NCBI GenBank assembly: GCA_947629565.1
Contig: CANREG010000020.1
Coordinates: 1-45,532 of the forward strand
Reading direction: 5' to 3'
Origin: an uncultured Lachnospiraceae bacterium
Lineage (GTDB): Bacteria; Bacillota; Clostridia; Lachnospirales; Lachnospiraceae
Length of the DNA: 45,532 nt
The notes under the pieces are model-generated. The model ran no database searches and was not told the DNA's origin. It saw only the letters and a list, made by a program, of their open reading frames with translations. Position numbers and translations under genes: made by a program. This document shows positions 8,627 through 18,052 of this stretch, piece after piece (position 1 is the stretch's first letter; every line of letters starts with the position of its first letter).

Positions 8627-8700
8627 GGCGGGGTAGCTCAGTTGGCTAGAGCATGCGGTTCATACCCGCAGTGTCGGGAGTTCAAATCTCTTCTCCGCTA
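8627..8700 (+). tRNA. tRNA-Met (anticodon CAT), elongator type
   Basis: The acceptor stem GGCGGGG pairs with CTCCGCT, with discriminator A. The anticodon stem TGCGG/CCGCA carries loop TTCATAC, giving anticodon CAT. The stem lacks the three G-C pairs of initiator tRNA, and the first base pair is formed (G-T), so an elongator is preferred. A lysidine-modified tRNA-Ile2 is less likely but not excluded. It lies five bases after tRNA-Val in one transcript. CCA is not encoded. Confidence 0.93.
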
Positions 8701-8706
8701 TTAACT

Positions 8707-8757
8707 AAAGTCCTGCAAGCCTTGATTTTACTGGGTTTGCGGGACTTTAATTTTTTG
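8707..8757 (+). terminator. Terminator of the tRNA operon
   Basis: The stem AAAGTCC-GCAA-CC pairs with GG-TTTGC-GGACTTT around an AT-rich loop, followed by AATTTTTT. Confidence 0.8.
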
Positions 8758-8778
8758 GATCGATACAATATAAAATAC

Positions 8779-8807
8779 TTGAATTGTAACGACATATGCC
8801 TTACAAT
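8779..8807 (+). promoter_or_regulatory. Candidate promoter of the tiny ORF after the tRNAs
   Basis: TTGAAT, 17 bp, TACAAT. The predicted start falls near 8814, just before the AGGAGGTG of the 25-codon ORF. Confidence 0.5.
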
Positions 8808-8831
8808 TTAGACGATAGGAGGTGCTCGATT

Positions 8832-8909
8832 ATGGAAAAGACAGCGACTACGCTTACTGGAGGGATTCCTTTTGCTGTGACTTTGCCCAAAGTGCCTCAG
8901 ATATTGTAA
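8832..8909 (+). CDS. Possible 25-residue peptide
   Basis: The ORF runs ATG to TAA and encodes a peptide starting MEKTATTLTGG and ending LPKVPQIL. Its support is contextual. A full AGGAGGTG (8817-8824) lies exactly seven bases before the ATG, and a good promoter precedes it. I do not recognise the peptide. The same DNA in another frame also reads as a plausible protein tail (DYAYWRDSF ... ASDIVNRLKGE, stopping just after position 8925), so this may be a decayed gene end rather than a live peptide gene. Low confidence. Confidence 0.3.
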   Translation: MEKTATTLTGGIPFAVTLPKVPQIL

Positions 8910-8938
8910 ATAGATTAAAAGGGGAGTAAGATATAAAA

Positions 8939-8947
8939 TGCTATAAT
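8939..8947 (+). promoter_or_regulatory. Extended -10 element before the second transglutaminase-like gene
   Basis: TG-C-TATAAT is a perfect extended -10 element about 44 nt before ATG 8991. No good -35 is seen, as is normal for this class. Confidence 0.45.
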
Positions 8948-8990
8948 CGTTAAGGTTATGCAAAAAATACTTAAGGAGTGGATGATAACA

Positions 8991-9896
8991 ATGCATATAC
9001 AAATAAAAACAGGAAGACATTTTTTACTGGCGGCAGTATTTTTTATTTGTTTATTGCTTAGCGACAAAGCGCAGGCGGCGGAAAAGGGAATATTGCTTGA
9101 CAACAACGGCGCGTTGAATTACGTGTTGAACGGTGTGGCGCAGACGGACTGTTATCTGGCAGTGAGGTCAGAAAATGGGGTAAATGAGATTGTCAAACCA
9201 CTGACTAAGAAAAGCAGCATTTATTATTTTGACCAGACAGGAGCCGGTTCCGTCTATACGGGAACGCATTTTATCTCCATTCAATATAACGGGAGCAGCA
9301 AGATTTATTATTCCCAAAATGGAAAGCTTCTGAAAAACCAGATTGCAGGCAATAAGGCGGAAGGCTATTACTATGTGGATACGACGGGAGTAAGGATTAC
9401 GGATAAGGCTGTTAAGTATGCGGTTCAGTTTGTGAGAAAGCATACGAAGACTTCAGATTCCAATAAGACCAAGCTGAAAAAATGTTATAATTATCTGTGG
9501 AAGCATTATAAATACAGCCGCGTTTACGCTTCTCCCGGTTCAAGGGCGTTAAATCCAAAGGCAGCCGACATGAGCAAGCTTGCAAAGCAGATGTTTAAGA
9601 GCAAAAAGGGAAACTGCCACAGATATGCGGCGTGTTTTGCTTATATTGCAAGGGTATTAGGCTATGACAGCAAGGTGGTAGTGGGAACGGCACCGGGCAG
9701 CGGCGGCAGAACGCCTCATGGATGGACGAAGGTATCTTATAACAAAACCGGGAACAAGTATAAGTGGTATCTCTGCGATCCGGATGCGGAGCTTCATCGG
9801 CTTCATGTATATATGGTCTCTCATCACCCATGGGGAGTGCAAGAAAAGTGGACCTGCACTCTTCAGATAAAAGACGGAAAAGTAAAATGGAAATAA
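8991..9896 (+). CDS. Secreted transglutaminase-like protein with cell-wall-binding-like repeats
   Basis: The protein has about 301 residues. Starts at 8958 and 8982 are also in frame. 8991 is chosen because TTAAGGAG lies 12 nt before it (only 3 nt before 8982) and it gives a clean signal peptide: basic KTGRH, a hydrophobic core, and an AQA-A cleavage site near residue 30. Residues about 75-135 hold aromatic/Gly motifs (YYFDQTGAG, YYSQNGKLLKNQ, YYYVDTTG) resembling the YG repeats of choline- or glucan-binding modules, suggesting surface attachment. The core carries C209 (KKGNCHRYA), H243 (PHGWTKV) and D263 (LCDPDAE), the transglutaminase-like triad. It is the second such gene within 2 kb. A cell-wall amidase or crosslinking role is inferred. 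Confidence 0.85.
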   Translation: MHIQIKTGRHFLLAAVFFICLLLSDKAQAAEKGILLDNNGALNYVLNGVAQTDCYLAVRSENGVNEIVKPLTKKSSIYYFDQTGAGSVYTGTHFISIQYNGSSKIYYSQNGKLLKNQIAGNKAEGYYYVDTTGVRITDKAVKYAVQFVRKHTKTSDSNKTKLKKCYNYLWKHYKYSRVYASPGSRALNPKAADMSKLAKQMFKSKKGNCHRYAACFAYIARVLGYDSKVVVGTAPGSGGRTPHGWTKVSYNKTGNKYKWYLCDPDAELHRLHVYMVSHHPWGVQEKWTCTLQIKDGKVKWK

Positions 9897-9985
9897 TGGT
9901 ATAGGATTTGTCCGGAAATCAATAATATAGATATAGAAGCATTTTATATAATTGTATTCAATTATAGTAACAGGAGGAAGGAAAT

Positions 9986-12895
9986 TTGCATATTCAAAAT
10001 TATCGCGTGTTAAAAGAAGAAATGATTGAGGAGATGAACGGAACCGCATATCTGTTAGAGCATGAGCGGACAAAGGCACGGGTGCTGTTGGTGCTCAACG
10101 ACGATACGAACAAGGTATTCCATATTGGGTTCCGGACGCCGCCCTCTGATGATACGGGGGTGCCGCATATTACCGAACATTCTGTGCTCTGCGGCTCTAA
10201 GAAGTTCCCGGTAAAGGATCCTTTTGTAGAGCTGGCGAAGGGCTCTCTTAATACCTTCCTAAACGCCATGACCTATCCGGACAAGACGGTTTACCCGATT
10301 GCATCGGTGAACGACAAGGATTTCCATAATTTGATGGAGGTGTATTTAGATGCGGTCTTTTATCCCAACACCTATGTCAATGACAAGATTTTAAAGCAGG
10401 AGGGCTGGCATTACCATTTAGAGGAGGAGACGGGCGAGATTACCTACAACGGCGTGGTCTACAATGAGATGAAGGGCGCCTATTCCTCTGCGGAACAGCA
10501 GTTGATGCAGGAGATTCAGAAATCCCTGCTTCCAGATACCACCTATGGCTGTGATTCCGGCGGCGATCCGAAGGAGATTCCCAACCTGACCTATGAGGCG
10601 TTTCTGGATTTTCACAGAAAATATTATCATCCCTCTAACAGCTATATCTATCTTTACGGCAATGTGGATTATGAGAAGGAATTAGAGTTTATTGATAAGG
10701 AATATTTACAGAATTTTGATTATTTAGAGGTGGACTCGGAAATTAAGCAGCAGCCGGCCTTTCCTAACGCAAAGGAGATTACGACAGCCTATGCTTTAGC
10801 GGATGCGGAGGAAGAGGAGAACAATACCTACTTAAGCTACAATGTGGTTGTGGGCAACAGCTTAAACCGCACCCTGAATCTGGCTTTTATGATGTTGGAT
10901 TACGCCCTGATTGACGTGCCGGGAGCGCCCATACGGACCGCTTTGGTGGATGCGGGGATCAGCGGAGATGTGTTCAGCTCCTATGACGATGGCATCCGGC
11001 AGCCGGTCTATTCCATTATTGCCAAGGGCTGCAAGACAGAGGATAAGAAACGGTTTGTTAAGATCATAGAAGCTACGCTTTCCGACATCATTGAGAAGGG
11101 GTTCGAGGATAAGGTATTGCGGGCGGCCCTCAATCATTTTGAGTTTAAGTTAAAAGAGGGGAATTACGGACGGTATCCAAAGGGACTGATGTATGGGCTG
11201 CAGGCGTTTAACAGCTGGCTCTATGACGACGACGCCCCTTTTATGTATCTGCATTTTAACCGGGAATTTGCATTTTTGAAAAAACAGATTGGAACCGACT
11301 ATTATACCAATATTTTAAAGGAATATATTCTTTCTAACAACCACAAGACCATTGTGACTTCCGTTCCCAAAAAGGGACTGAACAAGGAAAATGACGCTAA
11401 TACCGCCAAAAAGCTTAAAGAATATAAGGCTTCCCTTTCCGGGGAAGAGATTAACCGGCTTGTGAAAGAGACAAAGGAGCTTTTGCAGTATCAGTCGGAG
11501 GAGTCGGCGCCGGAGGATTTGGCGAAGATTCCCATGCTGGAGCTTTCCGATATTGGGAAGAAGGCGTTAACCCTTAAGAATACGGAAAAGAAGGTGGAGG
11601 GGATTCCCCTTGTTAGCCATGACATATTTACCAATGGCATTGCCTATGTGGAGTACTATTTTTCCTTGAACCATGTGCCAGTGGAATTACTGCCCTATGT
11701 GTCTTTGTTAGCCGCCCTTTACAAGGAGGTAGATACAGACCGCTTAAGCTATGGAGAGCTGGCCAACGAGATTGATTTAAATACCGGCGGCATCGGTATC
11801 AAGCTTCACTCTATCGGAGTGCAGAAGGAAATGGGCGAGTATAAGGTGGGGATTTCCATTTCCGCCAAGGCGCTTTCAGAAAATTTAAAGAGCGCGCTAA
11901 GCCTGATGGAGGAGATTCTCTTTACCTCCCATGTGACGGACCGGAAGCGGATGAAAGAGGTGTTAGCGGAGCTGGTGTCCCAGTTGAAAATGGGAATCCA
12001 GGACAGCGGCCATATGGCGACAGCGAACCGGGCCTTGTCTTATTTTTCCAAGGGAGCTTATTTGAAGGAGATGATGGAGGGCATTACCTTTTATGAGTTT
12101 GCCAATGCCTTATATAAGAATTTTGACAGCGCCTATGAGGGCGTCTGTGAGAAATTGAAGGCGGCCCTTCATGCTTTTGCCAAGCCGGAGAACCTGATTA
12201 TCTCTTATACCGGCAAGGAGGATATCGAAGGGGAGTTAGCTTCTGCCCTTCGGTCTTTGAAACGGTATATGAATGAGGATACGGAGGATGTGTGCAGCCA
12301 GCAGTTGGAGATTACAAAGAAGAACGAGGGCTTCCGCACGGCCAGCAAGGTGCAGTATGTGGCAACCGCAGGCAATTTTCTGGATAAGGGCTATGCGTAT
12401 TCCGGGGTGTTAAATGTGCTGCAGGTAATCTTTTCGTATGACTATCTGTGGATTAATATCCGGGTTAAGGGCGGCGCTTACGGCTGTATGTGCAGCTTCA
12501 GCCGGGTGGGGGACGCCTATTTTACCTCCTACCGGGATCCCAATCTGCTAAAGACCTATGAGGTTTATAAGAAGGCGGCGGAATATGTGGAGCAGTTTAC
12601 CGCCTCAGACCGGGATATGTTAAAATATATTATCGGCGCCATTGCCAAATTGGATGCGCCGCTGACGCCATCTGCCGAGGGAGCGTATGATTTTGTCTGC
12701 TACTTATCCGGCGTGACGGATGAACAATTACAGACGCACAGGGATCAGGTGCTCGCCGCGGATGTGGAGGCAATCAGAAAGCAGGCGCCGTTAATTCGGG
12801 CAATTACCGATACCGGCATAATCTGCGCATTGGGGGATGAGGATACGCTGGATCAGGAAAAGGACTTATTTACCGAGATGAAAAATTTAGCCTGA
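9986..12895 (+). CDS. M16C-family zinc metalloprotease (presequence-protease/insulinase type)
   Basis: The protein has 969 residues, the normal single-chain length for M16C (PreP/Cym1-like) enzymes. The inverted zinc motif HITEH lies at 61-65, and the third ligand region NEMKGAYSS is at about 160-168. The C-terminal half holds the paired non-catalytic M16 domain, including GGAYGCMCSF near residue 830, matching the R/Y substrate-end pocket of the family. There is no signal peptide, so it is probably cytoplasmic and degrades peptides. The start is TTG at 9986, strongly supported by AGGAGGAAGG, 8 nt upstream. No better ATG exists before the conserved region. It is probably monocistronic or leads into the next gene after about 100 nt. 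Confidence 0.92.
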   Translation: MHIQNYRVLKEEMIEEMNGTAYLLEHERTKARVLLVLNDDTNKVFHIGFRTPPSDDTGVPHITEHSVLCGSKKFPVKDPFVELAKGSLNTFLNAMTYPDKTVYPIASVNDKDFHNLMEVYLDAVFYPNTYVNDKILKQEGWHYHLEEETGEITYNGVVYNEMKGAYSSAEQQLMQEIQKSLLPDTTYGCDSGGDPKEIPNLTYEAFLDFHRKYYHPSNSYIYLYGNVDYEKELEFIDKEYLQNFDYLEVDSEIKQQPAFPNAKEITTAYALADAEEEENNTYLSYNVVVGNSLNRTLNLAFMMLDYALIDVPGAPIRTALVDAGISGDVFSSYDDGIRQPVYSIIAKGCKTEDKKRFVKIIEATLSDIIEKGFEDKVLRAALNHFEFKLKEGNYGRYPKGLMYGLQAFNSWLYDDDAPFMYLHFNREFAFLKKQIGTDYYTNILKEYILSNNHKTIVTSVPKKGLNKENDANTAKKLKEYKASLSGEEINRLVKETKELLQYQSEESAPEDLAKIPMLELSDIGKKALTLKNTEKKVEGIPLVSHDIFTNGIAYVEYYFSLNHVPVELLPYVSLLAALYKEVDTDRLSYGELANEIDLNTGGIGIKLHSIGVQKEMGEYKVGISISAKALSENLKSALSLMEEILFTSHVTDRKRMKEVLAELVSQLKMGIQDSGHMATANRALSYFSKGAYLKEMMEGITFYEFANALYKNFDSAYEGVCEKLKAALHAFAKPENLIISYTGKEDIEGELASALRSLKRYMNEDTEDVCSQQLEITKKNEGFRTASKVQYVATAGNFLDKGYAYSGVLNVLQVIFSYDYLWINIRVKGGAYGCMCSFSRVGDAYFTSYRDPNLLKTYEVYKKAAEYVEQFTASDRDMLKYIIGAIAKLDAPLTPSAEGAYDFVCYLSGVTDEQLQTHRDQVLAADVEAIRKQAPLIRAITDTGIICALGDEDTLDQEKDLFTEMKNLA

Positions 12896-12998
12896 TTTGC
12901 TGCAACACTTTGCCCGGAATCCTTCACTGATAAGACATAGACCATTGCACAGAATGGAAAAAAGTTTGTATCAGGAAGGAATACCGGAGGGAATGCTT

Positions 12999-14195
12999 AT
13001 GAAAATGATGAAAAAAAGAGAACAGGGAAACAGAAAATGGAACGGCAGATGCCTTGCTATAGCGTTGATACTATCCGCCGGGCTTACCGGCTGCGGCACA
13101 GGCAAGCTGTCGGATGACACCGGAATGGCGACAGAGGCCGCCTATGAGGAGGCTGCCGGTTACGCAGCGGAAACTGCCGCTGATTATGAAAGCGGGGAGA
13201 CCGCACAGGAGAATTATGGTCTCTATGACAATGCAGCAGCGAAAGGGGCGGAGGTGCAGTCTGCGCAGGAGGATATGGCTGACGCCGGGGATAACGGCGT
13301 ATCTGAAAATGGAACGTCAGCGCAGGCAACGTCGGAAAGCCGGAATGTTCCCGTTTCTGATTCGAAGAAGATTATCAAGCGATACAACTACAGCTATGAA
13401 ACGGAACAGTTCGATAAGGCGTATGCTTATCTGAAACAGCAGATAGACAGCTTTGGCGGTTATGTAGAATCTTCCAATATTAGCGGAACACAATACCGCA
13501 GCCTGAATTTAGTGGCAAGAATACCTGCAGATTCCAGCGAAGAGTTTACCGGGCAGTTAGGGAGTCTTGGCACATTGATTTCCCAGTCGGAGTCCGCAGA
13601 GGATATCACATTGCAGTATGCGGATACGGAAAGCCGGATTAAGTCCTTAAGGACAGAGCAGGAACGGTTAAATGCCCTGCTTGAAAAAGCGGATAACTTA
13701 GACAGTATTATTACTTTGGAGAACCGGCTGACGGAGGTCCGCTACGAGCTGGAAAATTACCAGTCCCAGAAGAACCTGTATGACGACCGGGTTTCCTACA
13801 GTACGGTTAATATCTATTTAGAGGAAGTCGTGTATACGGTGGAGGTGGATCAGGACAGCGTATTTTCCCGGATTCGGGCGGGACTTCAGAGCACGTTCCG
13901 GGATTTGAAGATGGATGCGGCAGATTTTGTTGTGTGGTTTGTGGTAAACCTCCCGTATATTATTATCTGGATCATTATCATATGCATCACAGTTAAAGTG
14001 ATAAAGCGGATCATCCGGCGAAGAAAAAAGAAGAAGGAAGCCCGCAGAAAAGAGCAGAATCAGGAAAGTAGAAATCTTGTATTGCAGGAGGAGCAGGAGG
14101 ACAGCAAAAATTCTGTGCTGTTCGAGGCGCAGGAGAAAACTCAAAATCCTGTATCGAAGGAGGCACAGGAGGCAGAGAAGACGGAGGACCAATAA
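12999..14195 (+). CDS. DUF4349 lipoprotein
   Basis: The protein has 398 residues from ATG 12999, with GGAGGG about seven bases upstream. The lipobox LTGC ends a short signal peptide near residue 30. An acidic, Ala/Glu-rich segment follows, then the DUF4349 domain (about 120-300) with FGGYVESSNISG, LVARIPADS and a coiled coil around TEQERLNALLEKADN. A transmembrane span (about 310-333) and a very basic KRIIRRRKKKKEARR stop-transfer stretch come next. The tail is low-complexity and repeats LV/VL-EAQE units. A protein with both a lipid anchor and a C-terminal span would place the coiled coil outside the membrane. Function unknown. The stop lies 17 nt before era, so co-transcription is likely. 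Confidence 0.87.
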   Translation: MKMMKKREQGNRKWNGRCLAIALILSAGLTGCGTGKLSDDTGMATEAAYEEAAGYAAETAADYESGETAQENYGLYDNAAAKGAEVQSAQEDMADAGDNGVSENGTSAQATSESRNVPVSDSKKIIKRYNYSYETEQFDKAYAYLKQQIDSFGGYVESSNISGTQYRSLNLVARIPADSSEEFTGQLGSLGTLISQSESAEDITLQYADTESRIKSLRTEQERLNALLEKADNLDSIITLENRLTEVRYELENYQSQKNLYDDRVSYSTVNIYLEEVVYTVEVDQDSVFSRIRAGLQSTFRDLKMDAADFVVWFVVNLPYIIIWIIIICITVKVIKRIIRRRKKKKEARRKEQNQESRNLVLQEEQEDSKNSVLFEAQEKTQNPVSKEAQEAEKTEDQ

Positions 14196-14212
14196 AGGAT
14201 AAAGGAGCGGAT

Positions 14213-15112
14213 ATGGAACAGTTTAAATCAGGCTTTGTAACGATTATCGGCAGGCCCAATGTGGGAAAGTCCACGCTGATGAATCATTTAATTGGGCAGA
14301 AGATTGCCATTACGAGCAATAAGGCTCAGACCACCAGAAACCGGATTCAGACGGTGTACACCTGCGACGAGGGACAGATTGTGTTTTTGGATACGCCCGG
14401 CATCAACCGCGCCAAGAACAAGCTGGGGGAATATATGCTGAGCGCGGCGGAGAATACCTTGAGGGAAGTGGATGTGATTCTCTGGCTGGTGGAGCCAACT
14501 ACCTTCATTGGCGCTGGGGAGCGGTATATTATTGAAAAGCTGAAGAAGGTACATACGCCTGTGATTTTAGTCATCAACAAGACGGATACGGTGGAGGAGG
14601 AAGCGGTCTTTCAGGCCATAACCGCCTACAAAGAAGTCTATGATTTTGAAGAGATTGTTCCGGTATCCGCCCTTAAGGATAAGAATACGGATGAATTGCT
14701 CCGCACCATTTTTGAGTATCTGGAGGAAGGCCCCCGGTACTATGACGAAGATACCGTAACAGACCAGCCGGAACGGGCCATTGTGGCGGAAATGATCCGG
14801 GAAAAAGCGCTGCGGTGTTTAGACCAGGAGATTCCCCATGGCATTGCCGTGTTAATTGACCGGATGAAGGACCGAAAGGGAACCAATATTGTGGATATCG
14901 ACGCCACCATAATCTGCGAGCGGGATTCCCACAAGGGCATTATTATCGGCAAGCAGGGCGCCATGCTTAAGAAAATAGGCTCTCAGGCAAGAAAAGACAT
15001 GGAGCGGCTTTTAGATACAAAGGTAAACCTAAAGCTGTGGGTCAAGGTAAAGAAGGATTGGCGGGACAGCGAATTTTTGTTAAAGAACTACGGCTACCAG
15101 AAGGAAGAGTAG
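14213..15112 (+). CDS. era: GTPase Era
   Basis: The protein has 299 residues, the standard Era length. The G1 motif is GRPNVGKS (13-20), G3 is DTPG near residue 62 and G4 is NKTD near residue 121, with the Era-specific KAQTTRNRI switch region. A C-terminal KH domain includes IIIGKQGAMLKKIG, which binds the 3' end of 16S rRNA. Era is essential for 30S maturation. AAAGGAG lies upstream of the ATG. The order era-recO is widely conserved in Bacillota, and here the two are 81 nt apart with a small GC-rich hairpin (CCGGAC/GTCCGG) but no T-tract between them. Confidence 0.97.
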   Translation: MEQFKSGFVTIIGRPNVGKSTLMNHLIGQKIAITSNKAQTTRNRIQTVYTCDEGQIVFLDTPGINRAKNKLGEYMLSAAENTLREVDVILWLVEPTTFIGAGERYIIEKLKKVHTPVILVINKTDTVEEEAVFQAITAYKEVYDFEEIVPVSALKDKNTDELLRTIFEYLEEGPRYYDEDTVTDQPERAIVAEMIREKALRCLDQEIPHGIAVLIDRMKDRKGTNIVDIDATIICERDSHKGIIIGKQGAMLKKIGSQARKDMERLLDTKVNLKLWVKVKKDWRDSEFLLKNYGYQKEE

Positions 15113-15193
15113 GGCTAATCCGGACAGCGGCGTCCGGCAGGCTGAAAAACGGATGGCATTTCGTATTGTCCGAAGCAGGCAGGGGAAAAACAG

Positions 15194-15934
15194 ATGAAGG
15201 AAAAGATTGAGCTTAGGGGGATTGTGTTAAGCAGTATGGCAGTGGGAGATTATGATAAGCGTCTGGTGCTGCTCACAAAAGAGCGGGGGAAGATTACCGC
15301 CTTTGCCAGAGGGGCCAGGAAACCAAACAGCCCTTATCTCGGTATCAGCGAACCCTTTAATTTTGGGAAGTTTACTGTGTATGAGGGCTTTGACGCATAC
15401 CGGCTTGCAGGCGGGGAGATTAAGGAGTATTTTTCAGACGTCAAAAAAGATATTGAAGCGGTCTGCTACGGCACATACTTTTGCGACATTCTGGAATATA
15501 TCAGTGTGGAGGGTGTCGGAGACGCCAACATATTAAATCTGCTCTATGTCTCCTTAAAGGCTCTGATGAATCCAAAGATTCCAAACCCTTTAATTCGAAG
15601 GATTTTTGAACTGCGGCTGCTGGCCTTTGACGGGGAGGAAATGTATGCATTTTCCTGCGTGAAATGCGCAAACGACGAGGTGTCGGCATTTTATCCGGCT
15701 GGGGACGGACTGGTATGTAAGAGATGTAACGAGCGTTTACAGGGGACGAAACCTTTAAATGAGACGACGGTCTACACCCTGCAGTATGTTCTTTCGGTTC
15801 CGCTTAACAAGCTTTATCATTTTCAGGTTTCCGAGTCGGTGCAAAAGGAGTTTGATGAGGTTGTTGACCAGTATTTCAGGCGGCACGTTACAAAAAAATT
15901 CAATTCTTTGCAAATTCTTGAGGCTTTGTCTTGA
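15194..15934 (+). CDS. recO: DNA repair protein RecO
   Basis: The protein has 246 residues. The N-terminal OB-fold holds LRGIVLSSMAVGDYDK and LTKERGKITAFARGARK, the family signature. A zinc-binding segment follows in the C-terminal half with two CxxC pairs (CVKC near residue 156 and CKRC near residue 176). RecO loads RecA onto SSB-coated single-stranded DNA with RecR. AGGGG lies upstream of the ATG. The end of the gene overlaps a good promoter (15931-15959) for the following lipoprotein, so downstream genes are probably transcribed both by read-through and independently. Confidence 0.96.
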   Translation: MKEKIELRGIVLSSMAVGDYDKRLVLLTKERGKITAFARGARKPNSPYLGISEPFNFGKFTVYEGFDAYRLAGGEIKEYFSDVKKDIEAVCYGTYFCDILEYISVEGVGDANILNLLYVSLKALMNPKIPNPLIRRIFELRLLAFDGEEMYAFSCVKCANDEVSAFYPAGDGLVCKRCNERLQGTKPLNETTVYTLQYVLSVPLNKLYHFQVSESVQKEFDEVVDQYFRRHVTKKFNSLQILEALS

Positions 15935-15959
15935 AATATTATAAATTCTCTAGTAAAAT
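15931..15959 (+). promoter_or_regulatory. Promoter of the lipoprotein-glyQS unit
   Basis: TTGAAA, 17 bp, TAAAAT. The -35 hexamer contains the recO stop codon. The predicted transcript starts about 35 nt before the ATG at 16003. Confidence 0.6.
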
Positions 15960-16002
15960 AGATGCGGTCATAATTACGGAATGAAACAGGGAGAGATGAA
16001 AG

Positions 16003-16587
16003 ATGCATAAGATGAGAAGATTTCAGATAATCGTTATGTCTGCTTTGCTTATATGTGTGCTTTCCGGCTGCAACAATTACGCCAAAGAATATGATAAGAA
16101 TACCTTAGTGGTAAAAGGCAACGGTTCTTTAGTTGAAGTGGCAGTGGAGAGTTTTGCGGATTCTTCGGTGCAGCCGGAGGATTTGAACGCCTATATTGAC
16201 GAGCAGATCGATGCTTATAATGAGGAGCAGGGTAAGAAGGTGGTAAAGAACCAGTCCATTGACACCGAGGATATGAGTAAGGTAAAACTGGTGCTTTCCT
16301 ATAAGGATATGGAAGCCTATAATGGATTTAATCTGTTGGACTGCGTATTAGATGACTTCTCCAATGTGGATGGAGACCGGATAAAAGGGACTTATACCGC
16401 AGCGGACGGAAGCAGCGTGAAAGCCGCTGATTTGGACGTCGGGGATAAGGCGAAGGTGCTGATTCTTTCAGAGGCAGCCAATGTGGTGGTAAAGGGAGAG
16501 ATTCTCTACTATAATAAAGAAGTAAAAGTAAAGAATGATGTGGCGTCTGCGACAGGAAAAGGTGACGCAGTTATCATTTTTAAATAA
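16003..16587 (+). CDS. Small lipoprotein of unknown function
   Basis: The protein has 194 residues. The signal peptide (MRRFQIIVMSALLICVLSGC) ends in the lipobox LSGC, so the mature protein would be lipid-anchored from about Cys22. The mature part is acidic and beta-strand-rich, with no motif I recognise: LVVKGNGSLVEVAVESF near the start, KVKLVLSYKDMEAYNGF in the middle and GKGDAVIIFK at the end. It lies between recO and glyQS and shares a transcript with glyQS (gap 21 nt). A link to either neighbour's function is not evident. GGGAGAG precedes the ATG at suitable spacing. Confidence 0.85.
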   Translation: MHKMRRFQIIVMSALLICVLSGCNNYAKEYDKNTLVVKGNGSLVEVAVESFADSSVQPEDLNAYIDEQIDAYNEEQGKKVVKNQSIDTEDMSKVKLVLSYKDMEAYNGFNLLDCVLDDFSNVDGDRIKGTYTAADGSSVKAADLDVGDKAKVLILSEAANVVVKGEILYYNKEVKVKNDVASATGKGDAVIIFK

Positions 16588-16608
16588 AGAAAAAGGCAGG
16601 ATATAAGC

Positions 16609-17997
16609 ATGGAAAAGACAATGGATAAGATTGTGGCGTTGGCAAAGGCGAGAGGATTTGTATATCCCGGTTCGGAAATCTATGGCGGACTGGCCAATAC
16701 ATGGGACTACGGCAATCTTGGAGTAGAGCTTAAGAATAATGTAAAGAAAGCATGGTGGAAAAAATTCATTCAGGAGAACCCTTATAATGTGGGTGTGGAT
16801 TGCGCAATTTTGATGAATCCCCAGACATGGGTGGCCTCCGGTCATTTGGGAAGCTTTTCCGATCCGCTGATGGACTGTAAGGAATGTCATGAGCGGTTTA
16901 GGGCTGACAAGCTGATTGAGGATTATATGGCGGATAAGGGGATTACCCCAGAGGGAACGGTGGATGCATGGTCCCATGAGCAGATGGAGGAATACATCAA
17001 TACCAATGAGATTCCCTGTCCCTCCTGCGGAAAGAGAAATTTTACGGATATCCGGGAATTTAATCTGATGTTTAAGACCTTTCAGGGCGTGACAGAGGAC
17101 GCTAAGAATACGATTTATTTGAGACCGGAGACGGCGCAGGGGATTTTCGTGAATTTTAAGAATGTGCAGCGGACCTCAAGAAAGAAGATTCCTTTCGGTA
17201 TCGGACAGATTGGCAAGTCATTCCGGAATGAGATTACGCCGGGTAACTTTACCTTCCGTACCAGAGAATTTGAGCAGATGGAACTGGAATTTTTCTGTGA
17301 GCCGGATACCGACCTTGAATGGTTTGCCTACTGGAAACAGTTCTGTATTGACTGGCTTAAGGATTTGGGCATGAATCCGGAGGAGACGCGCTACAGAGAC
17401 CATGAGAAAGAGGAGCTTTCTTTTTATAGTAAAGCTACAACGGATATTGAGTATCTGTTCCCATTTGGCTGGGGAGAGCTTTGGGGAATTGCCGACCGTA
17501 CTGATTACGACTTAACCCAGCACCAGAATACCTCCGGCGAGCCGATGGATTATTTTGATGACGAGAAGAAGACCAAATACATTCCTTATGTGATTGAGCC
17601 GTCTCTTGGAGCCGACCGGGTAACGCTGGCGTTTTTGTGCTCCGCCTATGATGAGGAAGAATTAGAGGGCGGCGATATGCGAACGGTACTGCATTTCCAC
17701 CCGGCGTTAGCGCCTGTGAAAATCGGCGTGCTGCCACTGTCAAAGAAGCTGAATGAGGGCGCGGAAAAGATTTATGCGGAGCTTTCCAAACTTTATAACT
17801 GTGAGTTTGACGACAGGGGCAATATCGGAAAGCGCTACAGACGACAGGATGAGATTGGCACTCCGTTCTGCGTGACTTACGATTTTGAGTCGGAAGAAGA
17901 CGGGGCAGTCACTGTCAGGGACCGGGACAGCATGGAGCAGGAGAGAATTAAGATAGAAGATTTAAAGGCATATTTTGAAAAGAAATTTGAATATTAA
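16609..17997 (+). CDS. glyQS: Glycine--tRNA ligase (alpha2 type)
   Basis: The protein has 462 residues, the usual size of the homodimeric class II enzyme found in Clostridia and eukaryotes rather than the alpha2beta2 form. Class II features are visible: [20 protein letters not shown] near the start, motif 2 around [19 protein letters not shown] and motif 3 in [13 protein letters not shown]. The C-terminal anticodon-binding domain begins at [14 protein letters not shown]. Cys pairs CKEC and CPSC (about residues 90 and 139) may bind zinc. No T-box leader is visible upstream. The gene is read from the lipoprotein promoter and is closed by the terminator at 18053-18097. Confidence 0.97.
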   Translation: MEKTMDKIVALAKARGFVYPGSEIYGGLANTWDYGNLGVELKNNVKKAWWKKFIQENPYNVGVDCAILMNPQTWVASGHLGSFSDPLMDCKECHERFRADKLIEDYMADKGITPEGTVDAWSHEQMEEYINTNEIPCPSCGKRNFTDIREFNLMFKTFQGVTEDAKNTIYLRPETAQGIFVNFKNVQRTSRKKIPFGIGQIGKSFRNEITPGNFTFRTREFEQMELEFFCEPDTDLEWFAYWKQFCIDWLKDLGMNPEETRYRDHEKEELSFYSKATTDIEYLFPFGWGELWGIADRTDYDLTQHQNTSGEPMDYFDDEKKTKYIPYVIEPSLGADRVTLAFLCSAYDEEELEGGDMRTVLHFHPALAPVKIGVLPLSKKLNEGAEKIYAELSKLYNCEFDDRGNIGKRYRRQDEIGTPFCVTYDFESEEDGAVTVRDRDSMEQERIKIEDLKAYFEKKFEY

Positions 17998-18052
17998 AGA
18001 CAGAATATGAAAGACGGATAACTGTGGAATACCGGTTATCAGGGAAAAGAAA

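Noticed and set aside
8627-8700. Initiator tRNA-Met or tRNA-Ile2
   Set aside because: The anticodon stem lacks the three G-C pairs and the 1-72 mismatch of initiators. The body does not resemble typical tRNA-Ile2, although that cannot be fully excluded.
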